A stretch of 64,000 bases of DNA, from assembly GCA_001695595.3 (NCBI GenBank), contig MBPM02000072.1, forward strand, positions 248,001-312,000. Reading direction: 5' to 3'. The notes under the pieces were generated by a model that did no database searches, had not been told where the DNA came from, and saw only the letters and a list, made by a program, of their open reading frames with translations. The stretch is from Plasmopara viticola (lineage: Eukaryota; Oomycota; Peronosporomycetes; Peronosporales; Peronosporaceae). The translations under genes and the position numbers were made by a program. Numbering within the stretch: position 1 is the first letter of the stretch; each line of letters begins with the position of its first letter. Shown here piece by piece: positions 1-12,764 of this stretch.

Positions 1-38
1 AACCTAGCTTTTATCAAGAAAAACTTAAATTGCAAAGA

Positions 39-557
39 CTAGCGATCTTCGATCGGGTCTGATTCCACATCTATGGTCGTGTAGCTTGTAATCCAGTTCT
101 GCATGGCCAGTGGCATTTCGACGGCTTTTAACTCCACAATATCCCACAATTGCAGCTTCTTCTTTTCCCTTGCTTTCCTTGTCATCTCCACTAACGTGCC
201 GTAATTTTCCAAAATATGAGTTAAAAAATTTTGGGGTGGCTTTACGTGGTGGTAATGTATATAATGCCAATATCCTTCAGGCCAACAAAAAGTGCCATCG
301 GTCATCGTACACGCACCCATAATTCGAGGCTGCTCCAGAGCCAGCGAACAGTTGGAAAAGCGGCAGAAGCTGTACGCCAATTCGTGGCTTTCAACAAATG
401 CCCGAGTTAAGTACCACGCTATGGTCTTCAGGAAAGCAGGGTCACACTCAGTGAACCAAGCATCATCAACGAGGTGATGGGGATCTGGACGACTGGCGTC
501 AAAATGTTTAGCGTTTGAATGCTTGTCCTTGGTGCACCAAAAGCCTATCTCTTGCAT
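39..557 (-). CDS. Uncharacterised 172-residue protein with WPEG motif
   Basis: This is a complete ATG-to-TAG reading frame. I cannot assign a function. It is rich in aromatic residues, His and Cys. Near residue 90 it has a T-D-G-T-F-x-W-P-E-G-x-x-H-Y stretch, followed by P-P-Q-x-F. That pattern reminds me of short uncharacterised bacterial proteins with a W-P-E-G-x-x-H-Y core; this is recollection, not a search result. There is no signal peptide or membrane segment. It lies just downstream of, and on the same strand as, a decayed MULE transposase, so it may be cargo of that element or an old acquired gene. It could also be a fragment of a longer spliced gene that continues past the left edge. 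Confidence 0.45.
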   Translation of the reverse strand: MQEIGFWCTKDKHSNAKHFDASRPDPHHLVDDAWFTECDPAFLKTIAWYLTRAFVESHELAYSFCRFSNCSLALEQPRIMGACTMTDGTFCWPEGYWHYIHYHHVKPPQNFLTHILENYGTLVEMTRKAREKKKLQLWDIVELKAVEMPLAMQNWITSYTTIDVESDPIEDR

Positions 558-778
558 GGCAAATCAATAAACGTCATTATTGGTCAAAAAGTGTACTAAA
601 TAGGTAAAGCCGCGTTTAAATAAAGGGAGCCTAGGTATCGCCACACACACCCAGGTATAAGACACAAATTCTCTTAAAGAAGCGTGTAAATTAAAGTCGC
701 ATACCATACATCACACCCATAGTTTATATTTTACGAAAATAACAGAAGACTATATAAAGAAAACAAAGAGCCACATCA

Positions 779-2745
779 TTAGACCCAATTGCGCGTACCC
801 CGTTGCGATGATGGGCAAGTGCGTTTGTTATGACCCTCTTCGTGACATAATCCACATTTTCGTCTTGTTCGCCTCGTTTCGTCCGAAACAAAGTACTCAA
901 ACGCCGAGAGATCTCTAGTTGTGGTTGAAGACCCTTGGGGACGTCCTCGTCCTCGTAAAAATTCCGGATTCTGCACAGCTGTACCCGTGTTGGCAATAAG
1001 CCCAGGCAAATTCTCCTCAAGGAGTCGTTGTTGATGCCCTGCCAAGTCCTCGTAATGTTTCTGCAAATTTGCGATAATACTGCCAAAATCCCGACTTTCC
1101 GCACCAGGCAATTCAGGTGTCACGAGCTGGTGCAACCACCAGTGATAGTGGAAGTGATCGATCCGCAAATTCTCTTTTGCATCGAATAATTTCCCGGATT
1201 GTATGCGCGCACCGCAAACCCGTCGTACTTGTGAAAACGTTCGTGCATTGCTCATGTATGTCCATTGATATGGCTTGTTGCTACTCTTCAAAAGCCAAAA
1301 TGAATCGAATTAGTGTACGGGTACAGATGGTCCACTGACGAAATTCACCTTACCTACTTGACCAAATGCATGATAAGATGTTCCTATTGTTACTAGTCCA
1401 GCAACGGGCCCGCTGGTGCGAGTGAGAGAGTGCGAACGATCGTAAGCGACTTTCTGAATGATAGGTTGCCGCTGCTGTTGAGTTGACGGTACTAGTTCAT
1501 CGTAGACCGTCGCCAAGTCACCACTGGAAACGGCAATCAACTTTTTCAGAGTTGCATATCCTCCTTCGATTCGCGATGTTGCTACATAGCCGAAGTATTC
1601 TATATGTTTCGTCCAGGTTAAAATAAACTTTTTTTATGTGAGGAATCCACGTTGCTTCCAAATATGCATAACCACCATGGTTTATGACATTTCTTAACAT
1701 CGTTCACTTCTCGTAAAATTCTTCTTCGGTCGCGCAACGGTCCACTGCACACCAACTTCCGTGAAATTTCTTATAAGCCTCAATTGTAGCAAAATGCTTC
1801 TTAACATTTGCTAGCACATTTTTGTCGATGTACCAGATGCAAACTAAGGTTGTTGCTCTGGAAGGAACAAAATGAAATCCGTCCATCTAGTCTGATTCTC
1901 GATCGGTAACGATTGTTATAGGCTCAGTGGTTCTCTCCCTGAAAAGTTTTACCATTTGCTTCAGTGTCCAAATGTAATCTACCTTCCTCTCGCGCCTCAA
2001 AAATACGTAACACAGAGAAAAGGCTGATTAGTGCATGTCACGCCCATCACAGGCGACAATGGCATTTGAAACCTAGATATATTTCATAGTACTTCGCGTG
2101 ATTGATAATTGTTCCCAGGATTCGAATCCTGCTTGTTTGTTTTGTAAGAAAGGTCCATCAGAAGAACAGCACCCGCCAAAAAATCTCGTTGCACCGTGAC
2201 GCTTGTTTTCGGGGCAATAAAGAGTGGGGTAAGCTGCCCTACAGCACTGCGGTCTAAGCTGTATCTAGCTTTGTCTTCCTTCGATGTATTTAGAAGCGCT
2301 GCGATAGGAGTTCGCCCGAGCAGAAACTGCGCACACCCACGCTTTTTCAGGTTGTATATGTCTTGGCTTGTGGCAAAAAAAACCGAGCCGGCCACTCTCA
2401 TAGTGCTCAAATTTAGTCGAGGAGGGGCATCTCCCTTACTCAGGGAAATTTTTGTTGCTTTTGCTCCATAGTCATGTGTCTTGCCTCTGAAAATGCCGCC
2501 AAAAATTCGGTGACGTCGTGGTTGTGATTTTCGTCAATCACGGTTACACTCTAACTCTGCGCGTGATCTTCGTCCAGAGTCCGCGTAATAACAACTGACC
2601 ATGTTTCTCGAGTACTCGAACCCTTTCTTCTGTATTCGCCGCCATGAACACATGCAAGCCACACCTTGCGAATGTTTCCGCGCTTGTCATTCTTAGTTCT
2701 TTCCTTTTTTGTCGAAAAACCTTCCCTTAGTGAAAGCTTTTGCAT
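779..2745 (-). pseudogene. Decayed MULE transposase with FAR1-type DNA-binding domain
   Basis: Pieces of one Mutator-like transposase lie in order along the minus strand. From 2745 there is a FAR1/WRKY-GCM1-like segment with K-R-G-N-I-R-K-V-W-L-A-C and G-G-E-Y-R, then I-D-E-N-H-N-H-D near 2510. From 2410 comes the transposase N-terminus, ending in V-L-L-M-D-L-S-Y-K-T-N (2170-2150). Next is the MULE core around I-V-T-D-R-E (about 1900), then the L-V-C-I-W-Y-I-D-K-N-V-L-A helix (about 1850-1815). The C-terminus at 1291-779 ends in a zinc knuckle, C-G-L-C-H-E-E-G-H-N-K-R-T-C. Several stop codons break the frame, for example after M-H near 2035 and after R-E-S-D near 1887, and there are frame changes. 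It is therefore dead. I did not identify its terminal inverted repeats. Confidence 0.85.
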
Positions 2746-5700
2746 TGATGATACTGGGCTGCATCAAGAGTTTCGTAAGTCTGCGCGGGGGGTGAGGCTA
2801 ATGGCATGTTGACGTATGCGTAAAGAGGATTTAGGTGTGATGTATGGAATCTGAATTTAAATTTGCGACGGGTGTGGTTTTACGATAGGTGTGGCGCTTA
2901 TTCAAGAGAATTTGTGGCTTATACCTGGAGCGAGTGTGGCGATACCTAGGGGGTGTCGATACCGGCTCCCAGAATAATTTATTGCTTTCACTGGTTCTTG
3001 TGATACTCACCTAATGTCACTCAAACGATTAGCACGCACATCCTTACACGATGTTGCGCTGCTTTTTAGCTATTGCTTAGCTGCGCTGCCACTCGTCGTC
3101 CGTCGCATGAAACCGCAGCTTTGATAGATCCTTTGTCCCCTTTACCAACATCATCTTGGATTTTTCCCCCTCGTACGCCCGCTTTTTTGCATATTACTCA
3201 AATAATTACTGCTTTTTAGATTATGCATGGAGCGACGCGATGCTCACAATTTGTCTGCACCATCGACCCGGAAATGCTCACTTCAAAATATACATAGCAA
3301 TCAAACGAGTCCAATACGTCGTGCATCTCAACTCTGTGCTCCTAACATTGCAGCTATTCTTTACGCGAGTTAAAACGCAGATTATTCAACATACATCAGT
3401 TAGACTAAGCGTTGTAATTAGCTAATTAGCTAGCGTTTGCAAATATCGAAATTTATATGCCATATGAAGCAGTATTGGTACAAGAATTACGATCACACTT
3501 CCACGTCGCTTACTGACAGCACAAACAACTAGCCCAGTTCGTGTATCAAAATGCAGCCAGCTTTGGCAATTTCAATGACGCGATACAACTGCACTGCCAT
3601 GATTTCACACAACTACTGCGCCTACTGAAGTTGCTTTTTCAGCGCACTCAAAGGTCATAGTGCAAGTCGAGTGACTCGCTTACGCAGCGATGCAACTACG
3701 CACAAACAGCGAGAGAGCTGGTGGAAAAAGCCCTCAAAATCTTGAAGATGTGTCGTCCAGTGCATGTCTTGGCAAAGATGTCGAGGCCATGAAATAACGG
3801 CCCGTGATAGATTGATTTGCGTACGCCAGACGTCGGGCGCGAGTGATCGTTGAAATAAACGTAATAAGTGTGTCGCGTGACAATGAAACTTTGTGTTTTT
3901 CCACTTTCCTTACATGGAAAGGTGGGTTCCATTATGGACCATTCTTGAGCGACGACACGTCAAGACTAAAGCCATTATCTTGTGAAGTGGAAGGCATATC
4001 CTTCTTTCGATAATTCTAAGGAGATTGAGGCCCCGCCAAAAGTCTGCGCTGATGTCGTTAGCGTTTTAATCATGTAATTAGCGACTTCCGCAAGGCTATG
4101 CTTCCCACTGAGTGAATCATATGCTCCACGCTCACGAGCAAAGCTGTTCTACGAATTTTTAATCGGTGTTGTAAAGACTCTGAATTTGCTGGCTTCATAG
4201 TATTTCTCTATATCAAAAGGTATTGATCGGACGAATAAATTTTCTAAACAGCCCTGACATCTCGACAGTACAGATCGCCATGTATGTGGTACCACTGTGA
4301 TTGACTGCTAGGATGTCCATTTAGCATATATAGTCCTTCAAACAAGGTCTAGACTGTTCTCTGGTCATCCTTTACCGAGCATAAGTCGTTTCAGCTCCGC
4401 TTTAACTTTAAGTAAATTCGGTCTCAACAGTGTGCATTTTACAGTAGCGAATGCAGTCGTCGCCAACTTTATATCTACATCCGCTATGCAAGTTTTTTAC
4501 TTCGTGCTCGCGCTCGAATAGGTCTCCGATACGGTCGACCACTCTGGCATATAGAGGATTCTCGTTTAAAATCGAGAGATACGCATTTCTTACAAACGAC
4601 AATATAATTCGTTTTAAATAGAACCGGGCAATGAGCCAAATTTTCATGAAGATTGGATATTGTCTAGTTTTTTCATTCGAATGAGAGCTATCGTTCCTTC
4701 AAGTTGGCTTATGAATTCTTTACAAACAGGCTCACTCTAGCTATTGATATATTAAGGCTAAGATGCAATTTTTGGTTGTCTTTTGAGAACCGAGGAGCTT
4801 TGTGCAGTCATAACTTCTTTGGCAAAATAACAAGTCCGAGTCTCTAGAAATCTTGACGCGGTCTTTCACTTTTTGTCAAATTATCTACTGTTATTCTTTT
4901 CTTTTTCAAAGCCCATCTTTACTGTCGGGGCTTGAATGACTCTAATTTTTGGCTGTGTAAATACTTTAACGCTTTGTCCCTGAAGATAGTAGTTCCTTTG
5001 AGATATTAAAATCTATTTTTCACTTTTGATGAGGCTGTCTTGAATCAGCCTAATAGGCAGCTTTCGCTTTTCCTAGACTCATAAAGTCTGTAAGGATCAA
5101 GTTTTGATTATTCGACGGACTGCATTGGCGTTGGAGAACTGCTAAGAGGTTTGAGCCCACGCAGACTGGCATACACTAGCATTTCTTTAAAATGGGTCCT
5201 ATCATCTACTTTTATCAGATACATATAGCTTCAAAATGCACTTGAATCGTCATCAAGCGAGATTGTCTCATTCACAGACATGTAGCAGTACGAGGCAAGG
5301 CAAAAGAAGACGCTTCTATTACGTGGTCTAAATGTCAGAACTGAAGACGAGCTACACGAACGTGAAAGCAGAGCTTCGACGTAACCGGAGCACGCTTGGA
5401 GCATCTCGCTTTGTGATTATTGTATCGCCGGGTAGTAGACCGAATCGAAAGCCATGTTGCCTGCATCAACTGCAAATGTCGTTTAACATGACCAATGTTA
5501 ACGATTACAGAGAAATAAAGTCGCACCGCAATCCACGAAAATGTCAAAGGTAGTCAGCCAAAATCTTTTGTCAAGTATGCATCCTCTTTACCGTTGAACT
5601 CAACAAATTTGTAAAAATCGAGCAGTAATTTTGATCTGAAAACATCCAAATGGTCTTGGTGCGTACTGGACCAGCACACTCTCTGCTGAGTTCGAGTACC

Positions 5701-8090
5701 CATGCGAGCCATCTAGGAGCTTAGCGCATTGTAGAGAACTATTAATGCTGTACGACAATGAAAGTACAATTAGACCAATCCGCGATAGGGGATAGCGCGT
5801 TTCGTGAAGCTAGAAGACTTGTCTGCTTCACTTACGAATGCGTTGGTCCGTTGCTAAATAATCCTATGGTTTACGGGTAAGTTATAAAGAGCGTCAAGAG
5901 CTTTAGTATTATCACCAATGAGGTTCCTCCACAAAAAAATTTCTGCTGGTGTGGAACACCCTCTCCTCTACAAAAAAGTAGTCGATTCTCGTGTTTGGCA
6001 AGTAGCCCATCAGCTTCCTGCCGGTTGTGAATCGACCAATGCTCGATCAATATCATTGACCATTTTGGAACATAGCTAAGCGCCTTGTTAGAAACTTGAG
6101 GTAGAATAAATCTTTGTTTGTATATGTCAGCCTGAGTTTAGAATTTTTCTATAGGCCAGAAGTTAAAGAAAGCCTTGTGTGCTTTACAACTTACCGATTA
6201 CCTAAATACAGCAGATCTCATCATTCGCTTAGGGACAACTCTACCTATTGATACAGGATGTGGCACCAAGCAATATGCCCATTTGCCCAGTGCACCGCGA
6301 GGGCTCCAGCGTGTGAATTTATATACGTCACTCGGGTCAAAATCTATAAATGTTTGAGCGCGACATTTGGCTAGGTGCATGCTTCTAGCACTCCAACAAA
6401 TCCTTCGAAAAAAATATTCTTAGCGTCGAGAAATGCGGACGACCAGGGAGTATTGCACTCACCCTTAAATTAGTTGCAATACTATTCTTCGATCGAAACT
6501 AGCTGAACATTTAAGAAGCTACAGTTAAGTCCTGCGAATCAGCTTGCGTCCAGGGCTCATGTACATCTTGCGCACTTGGTTAGTCAGCTTTGAGACGTCT
6601 CGCAATGGCGTATTGAAAGTCAGGCGCTGGAAACGCTAGCTTTACTAAAGGGTGTGGAGTCGATGCTATTTTTTTAGCGTGTGGCTGTTATACACGTATT
6701 TCCTGATCAGTTCGTAGAGGATAAAAACGGCAAGAGAGTATAGCCATGGCTGCCAAATTGTAGCAGCACGTAAGAATTACTACAGATAGATTTCGGACTT
6801 TGGCAATTACATTTGTTTGAGGTATAAGAAATCATAATTGATGCCCGTACACCAGATATACCTACTCCGCTACAGGTTCACCCTACTTTTAAAACTCAAT
6901 CCCTATCCTGTTCTGCTGGTTTGAATGATCCAGCAACGTATACAGCAGATGCTTGTTCAGGAAATCCTGCGGTACGAGTGATTAGTCCGCCCCAGTTCCC
7001 CACACGCGCAAAATAAATTTGGTCTGACGCAGCGGCTTTAACCGGCGACGCCGGCTAAACATTGCGCGATCGGCTACCTTTTGCACGACAAGCAAAAGTT
7101 CAGCTCGTGTATACACTGGCTGAAAACTCAGGATAATGTTTGCCCTCTGCCGTCTTTAGTTACTCGCTGAGCTTAACTTTTATCACAAAACCCTCACAAA
7201 ATCGAGGATGACGCCACCAGCTTTGGTTTTGGTTTCCATTTTTCATTGTGAGCAAACCCTCAATCAAACTGGTAGTCGTGGTGGAAGCGAGCGATAAATG
7301 AAAAAAAATTGAGCCGATTTACCCATGGCACCCAAAAAAATTAATATACACAAAAGATAATTAAAAAAAAGTATAATTTTTAACAAGCGAGATAGACCAA
7401 TGGCAAACTAATCAAGTCACCGGAAATGGGCACCGATGCGATCGCCGCCGGCGAGACTGACCGCCGTTAACGACACTTTACTCGAAAGTGATTGAGCACA
7501 GCATTCAAGTCTAATTGACTGGTAAACGGCGCGTCTTAATCGGTTTGGGTTGAGCAGGTCCTGGTTTCGCATCTTTAGCTTTTCTCCTCGAAGAGATTTC
7601 GCTGTCGTAACTTCCTATGCACGACACACCGAGTGAATGCTTGGCAAGCAAAATATTGCAGAATGACACAATTACGACTAAGGTGTACCTAATATTTGCG
7701 CGTGGGTCTAGCGTCAAACCAACGCGCTCCAGCGTCTCTTGAACGTTGTATATGGCCCTACTGCAAAGTTTTTGTAGACACCCAAGTTATATCCAATATG
7801 TTTGGCTCGAATGAATCATCAAGAGTCCATGGCGTTTGTCGCATAGGACGGTCAAATTGACGGCATACTGCAGTCCTTCCCTAATTATACAAGCTGCAAT
7901 ATTAAGTTTGAGAAGTATTTCATCGTCGGAGTATGTAACTAACGATAAGGTGGCTATGTTCTTGAGTTTACTTACATATTAACGTGTCATTTAACATTTT
8001 TTAGTCAAGGTCTAATTTGAATTTGCTGAGAGTAAGGACTTAGACACTGTATCCTCTTTACGATATCCCGCTACAATCTTTCTCTGCGAT
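2746..8090. other. Gene-poor AT-rich stretch
   Basis: About 5.3 kb with only short, unrelated open frames of fewer than 100 codons on both strands. None has a recognisable motif, good codon structure or splice-linked neighbour. I looked for secreted RXLR or crinkler-type effector frames and saw none I could support. The stretch probably consists of decayed repeat DNA. Confidence 0.6.
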
Positions 8091-8095
8091 GTGGT
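8091..8095. repeat. Target-site duplication of Copia element, left copy
   Basis: The five bases GTGGT immediately outside the left LTR are repeated exactly outside the right LTR (12972-12976). This is the 5-bp duplication expected from Copia integrase. Confidence 0.95.
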
Positions 8096-8302
8096 TGTTG
8101 AGAAGATGATGTGAGCAGTAGAAGGCAAGTTTGGAAGTAAATGTATTTAAGGTCCTTAGTTCGCTATTCCGAGCTACCTCTAAGCCTTTCCTATGACGTC
8201 ATCGTGGGCGCAATCATGTCGCGTCATCGTGTGCGTAATCATGTCGTCCTATGGTCCGGAGATTCGATCGCGCAACGTGTGCTGATAGCTGTTTTTCTAA
8301 CA
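8096..8302 (-). repeat. Copia 3' LTR (left copy)
   Basis: 207-bp long terminal repeat, TG...CA in form and identical by eye to the right copy at 12765-12971. It contains internal near-repeats built on CATCGTG and AATCATGTCG. It provides the 3' processing end for the minus-strand transcript. Confidence 0.95.
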
Positions 8303-8313
8303 CTCCTCCTCGC
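8303..8313 (-). other. Copia polypurine tract
   Basis: Read on the minus strand, the bases directly before the 3' LTR are GCGAGGAGGAG. A purine-rich tract in this position primes plus-strand DNA synthesis in LTR retrotransposons. Confidence 0.75.
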
Positions 8314-8335
8314 GATCGTGTCCCCGCCGCCGTAA

Positions 8336-11300
8336 CTAGCGCAACCCCACGAGCGCTCGCAGCTCTGCAAGCTTGTGCTGATCTAACGCCTTTGTCAGTA
8401 AGTCCGCGAGCATAAGCTCTGACCGGACGTAGCGCATCTCAACGACGCCACGACGAGCAAAGTCCTTAACAAACTTGAGGCGCACGTCGATGTGTTTAGC
8501 TTTTAGAGACGAAGTCTCTCCTTCGATCTGGCGAATCGTGGCCTGGTTATCCGCATGCATTGTCATAGGCTGAGTCGGTGCAAGTCCCACCTCTTTAAGC
8601 ATCTCTTGAATACCAAGAAGCTCGCGTGCCGTCTCAGACGCCGCGACAAATTCGGCCTCCATAGTCGAGAGAGAGACGCCACCTTGTTTCTTGGCTGCCC
8701 AGCTTACAGGCATCCCATTTAGCAAAACTATGGCACCAGTGAGCGATTTTCTGTCTCCCTTGTCGGCAGCAAAGTCGGCATCACTGTATGACTCGAGCGT
8801 TATTTGTTCGTTGCGGTCGGTATTAGCTCGCATTTCAAGCCGCATCACCTTGCTGCCACTAAGATAGCGCGCTATCCTTTTTGCGAGTTTCCAGTCTCGT
8901 ACGCGCGGTGCATGTGTCTGGCGCGTGGCTTTGTGAACCGCAAACGCAATATCTGGACGCGTGCATCGTGCGATCCAAAGCAAACTACCGACCAACGACT
9001 GAAACGAACGTATACTTGGTGACCCGGATTCCTGCAGCAGCGCACTATCTGCCGTAACTTCTTCGTAGCAATCATCACCAATAGGCGTCCGCGTGGGGTT
9101 GGCCGAACCCATGCCGTGCTCACGCAACAGCTCGCCAATAGCCTCCTCCTGATCAAGGGCATATGCGTGCGTGTCGAGTGCCGTCACCCTTATACCGAGA
9201 AACTTCGACACTGGTCCAAGATTCTTGATCGAAAGCGATGCCATCGACACGAAAAATTGCTCAACCGGTGCAGCTCTTGTTGCTGTGACAAGAAGATCGT
9301 CGACGTAGACGCCGACCACTGTCAAGATTTCTTCCTCGCGCTTGAAATACAGACACATGTCGCTGATACACTGCTTGAATCCTGCTTCAGTGAGTCGTGC
9401 GTGTAGCAATTGACTCCATAATCGTCCTGCCTGCTTCAGTCCATACAGGCTCTTCTTCAGCTCAAGCGCGACTTCGCTTACGTTGGTCGCACCAAGCTTC
9501 TTTAGTTGTTCGTCCTTGATGTCCATACCCCTAGGCACGTGAAGCAGAATCTCAAGGTCCTTCTCCTTGTCGGCCTTGACGTAGGCGTTCGGAATATCAC
9601 CATGCTTTGCCGGCACCCCCCACGTCGCTGCAAGGCCTAATATTACCTTAACTGTCGACATATCCATGACCGCAGCGAAGGTGAGCGCGTAATCGATGCC
9701 GAAAACTTGCTCATTCCCGCACGCAACTAGCCGCGCCTTGAGGCGCTCCACCGCGCCATTCGCATCAGTTTTGGTCTTGAATACCCACTTACTGTGAAGC
9801 ATGTTGGCCCCAGCCGGTCGCTTGATCACATTCCAGACACCATTGTTTTGGAGAGCGAGGATCTCCTCGAGCATTGCCTTTCTCCATCCTTCAGCTTTCG
9901 TGCTGCGCATTGCCTCCGCGTGTGTCTTGGGATCTGCCTCGTAAACTTGCATCACAGCTGGTACATCACTTGTCACGGGTTTACTGTCTTGTGCCGCTCG
10001 CTTGGCAGCCCCTCGTGTGGCATGGGTTGCACGTACCCACGATTTCTGATTAGCCGTCCCCTTTGTTTTTGCTACGACGGGAACAATCGAAGATGTCTCC
10101 TCCTCAGCTCCTGCTTCGTAGAGTAGCTGCCCGCTGTGCTTGTCGGAGATTGCCTTAATGTTCTTGACGTGCTGGGTCACGATCACGACATTGGCCTTGC
10201 GTACGAACACACGATATCCTTTGGTCTCGTCGCTGCGACCCACGATGATACCAATCTGCGCCCGCTGTGCAAAAGAGTTCTTCTTCGGGTCACGGTACAC
10301 TGTGCATACCGAACCAAAAGTAACGATATCACGAAGATCGGGCACTTGACTTGTTAGTACCTCGATTGGTGATGCTTGGTTGACGTTCGAGCTTGTGGGG
10401 CTTCGTTTCAGAATGTACGCTGAGTATTCCACCGCATCTCCCCAGAACTTCAGCGGGAGCTTGCTAGCAAAAATCATAGAGCGAGCCATGTTTAGAATCG
10501 TCCGGTGCATGCGCTCTGCCTTGCCATTTGATGCTTGATTTCTTGCTTCGCTCACCTGCCGTGACACGCCGGCGGACTGGCAGAACAAATCAACGTTCCG
10601 ATATTCGCCACCCCCATCTGTGCGTAACACATGAATGCGACAGTCGAAACGCTTCTCAAAAAACACTAAGAATTCCTTGAACCTTTTCGCCGCTTGGTCC
10701 TTGGTGCGTGCCAGAAATACGCGGCAGTAATTGCTCTTGTGATCGACGAAGTTAACGAGATACCGATTGCCGCGGCGGTCCCTTGGTGTCATCGGTCCCT
10801 TAAGGTCTGAGCAAATCACACCACCGATGCGATCGATCGGGGAGTGCACACCCGTATCTTTCTTTGACTGCGCGTTCTTGGTTTGCTTACTCTGTGCGCA
10901 TGTGACGCACACCATGCGGCGACAGTCCGTGAGCTGAATTCCAGAGCCGGGCTCGAGCGCCATCTTCTTGATTCTGTCGTACGATAGGTGCCCGAAACGC
11001 TGATGGAAATGCATGAGTGTTCCACGCTGGACGTTTTCTCTGCACCCCTTCACTTTAGCAATCGATGCCACGATGGAGCCAGTCTTGTTAATGCCGTTTC
11101 GTTCGGCTTGCACTTCTACAACAAGCACATTGTTCTGCATTGCCACATCAAAGACGACGTCGCCTGTGTTGAGCGATCTAATCGTTCGCCGATCGTTTGC
11201 GTAAGCGAGCTTGAATCCTTTGAACTCAAGCTTGCCGTACGACAATATATTGCGGGCTAGCATTGGTGCGTAGTAGACGTCCGTTAGGCGAACGATGCTC

Positions 11301-12760
11301 GGCTTGCCGAGCGCAGTTACCCGCAGTAGCACGCTACCGACCAGCGTCAGCTGAAGCATCTTGCCATCGGCTACCACACACTGATCGTCACATTCTCGTG
11401 CATCTTCGAGTAGAGCTGCGTCGTTCACGAGATGCCGGCTCGACCCGCTGTCCAAGATCCAAACCTTCTCTTGAGTGTTGCTATCTTGTACGCATAAGGT
11501 GTAATTTACAACGTCCTTCGTCTTGACGTTTCTCTTCCAGCTACCCTTGGCACCATTATGCCTCTTCTTCTTATCGGAACAAGCAGCCAAAATGTGACCA
11601 ACCTTGCCGCATATAAAGCACGCTCGTGTCTCGACGCGTGGTTTGCTCTCGACGATGTTCGCAACGACGTCTTTCCCAAACGAAGCAGGACCCCTCGTAT
11701 CAATCTCAACAGACTGTGCGAAATGCGCGAGCTCTTCCGCTTGAACGAGGAAATCAAGGCGCCTGGCATCATACTTTGCCATGAGTACCGTGCGCAGCTC
11801 ACTCGACGCATAGTGGACAATGTTGTCGAGCACTTGCGCATCAGCCCCTCCGCACGCGTCGCTCACTGCCACCAAGTACAGGTAGTGCTCGGGCCAGGTC
11901 CTCTTGGCGTCTTTCTTTGCCGTGAACAGTCTCATTGACTGTGACGCAGTGATCGTCGTCTTAAACGTCTGGTGTAGTCGCTCCATTACATGGTCCAGCG
12001 TCGGGAGCTGGCGCCACCAAGTCTCGACCTGCTTGTTGTAGTACCGCTCGGCCGTGCCACTCAAGTAGTGACCAAGCAAGTCAGTCTTCACGTCTTCTGA
12101 CCATTCAAAACCACACGCTGCTTGCGCGTACTGAATCTGACGCATAAAAGTCCGACCCCAATCCAGAAACCCGGAGCCCAGTCCTCGATACAATTCCGTT
12201 CCGTCAAACTTGCGAATCGTGAGCCTGCGCTGCCGCTCATCTGGTACACGCATCGCTTGTTGTGCGACCGGCTCCGTTCGTCGCGCGTAATCCTGTGCCG
12301 CTGCAAACTGTGGTGATCGGAACTGGGTTTGCTGCGGCACTTCACCGCGCTGAGCGCCCCATTCCGACCGTGCAGGTTGTCTTCCTGCCTCATGCGTACG
12401 CTGCACGTATGCGCGGCCTTGGCCATGCCTTTGCTGCACGGGCGAATGACTTAGCGCATCGATGTTCATCGGAATACCCCCTCGGCCATTGCCAAGAGCG
12501 GAATGGAACATGCCAGACTCAATTGCTCCAAGCATACGCTCGTCCTCGTCTCTCTTCACTTGCGAGGCCTCCATCTGCGTCATCCGTGCTTGGAGGTCGA
12601 GGAGCGTGGCGAGGATCCTTGCGTTGACGTCGTCGCTCCTTCCATGAGCGGTGGACGTGGCTTCCACAACTACTGGAGACGCTGTGGCCCTGTCGTGGCC
12701 GGCGTCGAAGCTGACTGGAGTCGGTGTGCTTGGCGCGTCGTCGGAGTCACTTGGGCTCAT
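8336..12760 (-). CDS. Copia Gag-Pol polyprotein
   Basis: A single uninterrupted frame of 1,474 residues encodes the whole element. Approximate positions are as follows. Gag comes first, ending in a CCHC zinc knuckle [14 protein letters not shown] near residue 380. The aspartic protease motif W-I-L-D-S-G-S-S is near 437. A GAG-pre-integrase H/C zinc segment follows near 580-620. The integrase core has D-L-K-G-P near 653 and T-D-G-G-G-E-Y near 717. Reverse transcriptase has Y-V-D-D near 1152. RNase H has S-D-A-D near 1325, T-M-E-A-E near 1368 and D-N-Q-A-T near 1403. All expected acidic catalytic residues are visible. Gag and Pol share one frame with no frameshift or stop between them, as is usual for Copia. 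The ATG lies only four bases inside the 5' LTR boundary, within the primer-binding site, so translation must begin from an LTR-initiated transcript with almost no internal leader. Confidence 0.97.
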   Translation of the reverse strand: MSPSDSDDAPSTPTPVSFDAGHDRATASPVVVEATSTAHGRSDDVNARILATLLDLQARMTQMEASQVKRDEDERMLGAIESGMFHSALGNGRGGIPMNIDALSHSPVQQRHGQGRAYVQRTHEAGRQPARSEWGAQRGEVPQQTQFRSPQFAAAQDYARRTEPVAQQAMRVPDERQRRLTIRKFDGTELYRGLGSGFLDWGRTFMRQIQYAQAACGFEWSEDVKTDLLGHYLSGTAERYYNKQVETWWRQLPTLDHVMERLHQTFKTTITASQSMRLFTAKKDAKRTWPEHYLYLVAVSDACGGADAQVLDNIVHYASSELRTVLMAKYDARRLDFLVQAEELAHFAQSVEIDTRGPASFGKDVVANIVESKPRVETRACFICGKVGHILAACSDKKKRHNGAKGSWKRNVKTKDVVNYTLCVQDSNTQEKVWILDSGSSRHLVNDAALLEDARECDDQCVVADGKMLQLTLVGSVLLRVTALGKPSIVRLTDVYYAPMLARNILSYGKLEFKGFKLAYANDRRTIRSLNTGDVVFDVAMQNNVLVVEVQAERNGINKTGSIVASIAKVKGCRENVQRGTLMHFHQRFGHLSYDRIKKMALEPGSGIQLTDCRRMVCVTCAQSKQTKNAQSKKDTGVHSPIDRIGGVICSDLKGPMTPRDRRGNRYLVNFVDHKSNYCRVFLARTKDQAAKRFKEFLVFFEKRFDCRIHVLRTDGGGEYRNVDLFCQSAGVSRQVSEARNQASNGKAERMHRTILNMARSMIFASKLPLKFWGDAVEYSAYILKRSPTSSNVNQASPIEVLTSQVPDLRDIVTFGSVCTVYRDPKKNSFAQRAQIGIIVGRSDETKGYRVFVRKANVVIVTQHVKNIKAISDKHSGQLLYEAGAEEETSSIVPVVAKTKGTANQKSWVRATHATRGAAKRAAQDSKPVTSDVPAVMQVYEADPKTHAEAMRSTKAEGWRKAMLEEILALQNNGVWNVIKRPAGANMLHSKWVFKTKTDANGAVERLKARLVACGNEQVFGIDYALTFAAVMDMSTVKVILGLAATWGVPAKHGDIPNAYVKADKEKDLEILLHVPRGMDIKDEQLKKLGATNVSEVALELKKSLYGLKQAGRLWSQLLHARLTEAGFKQCISDMCLYFKREEEILTVVGVYVDDLLVTATRAAPVEQFFVSMASLSIKNLGPVSKFLGIRVTALDTHAYALDQEEAIGELLREHGMGSANPTRTPIGDDCYEEVTADSALLQESGSPSIRSFQSLVGSLLWIARCTRPDIAFAVHKATRQTHAPRVRDWKLAKRIARYLSGSKVMRLEMRANTDRNEQITLESYSDADFAADKGDRKSLTGAIVLLNGMPVSWAAKKQGGVSLSTMEAEFVAASETARELLGIQEMLKEVGLAPTQPMTMHADNQATIRQIEGETSSLKAKHIDVRLKFVKDFARRGVVEMRYVRSELMLADLLTKALDQHKLAELRALVGLR

Positions 12761-12764
12761 AACC
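12753..12764 (-). other. Copia primer-binding site matching initiator tRNA-Met anticodon arm
   Basis: Directly inside the 5' LTR the minus strand reads GGTTATGAGCCC. Its complement, GGGCTCATAACC, is the anticodon stem-loop of a eukaryotic initiator tRNA-Met (anticodon CAT), not the tRNA 3' end. This is the half-tRNA priming arrangement known from Drosophila copia and yeast Ty5. The ATG within this site is also the polyprotein start codon. Confidence 0.8.

Noticed and set aside
2113..2132. GGATTCGAATCC motif resembling a tRNA T-arm
   Set aside because: The rest of a tRNA (acceptor, D and anticodon arms) cannot be folded around it, and the stretch is part of the MULE transposase remnant on the minus strand.
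3156..8090. Search for RXLR or crinkler effector genes in the deserts
   Set aside because: No frame combines a signal peptide with an RXLR-EER or LFLAK motif here or in the other deserts.
11558..11938. Plus-strand frame of 126 codons inside the Copia element
   Set aside because: Antisense shadow of the Gag-Pol frame.
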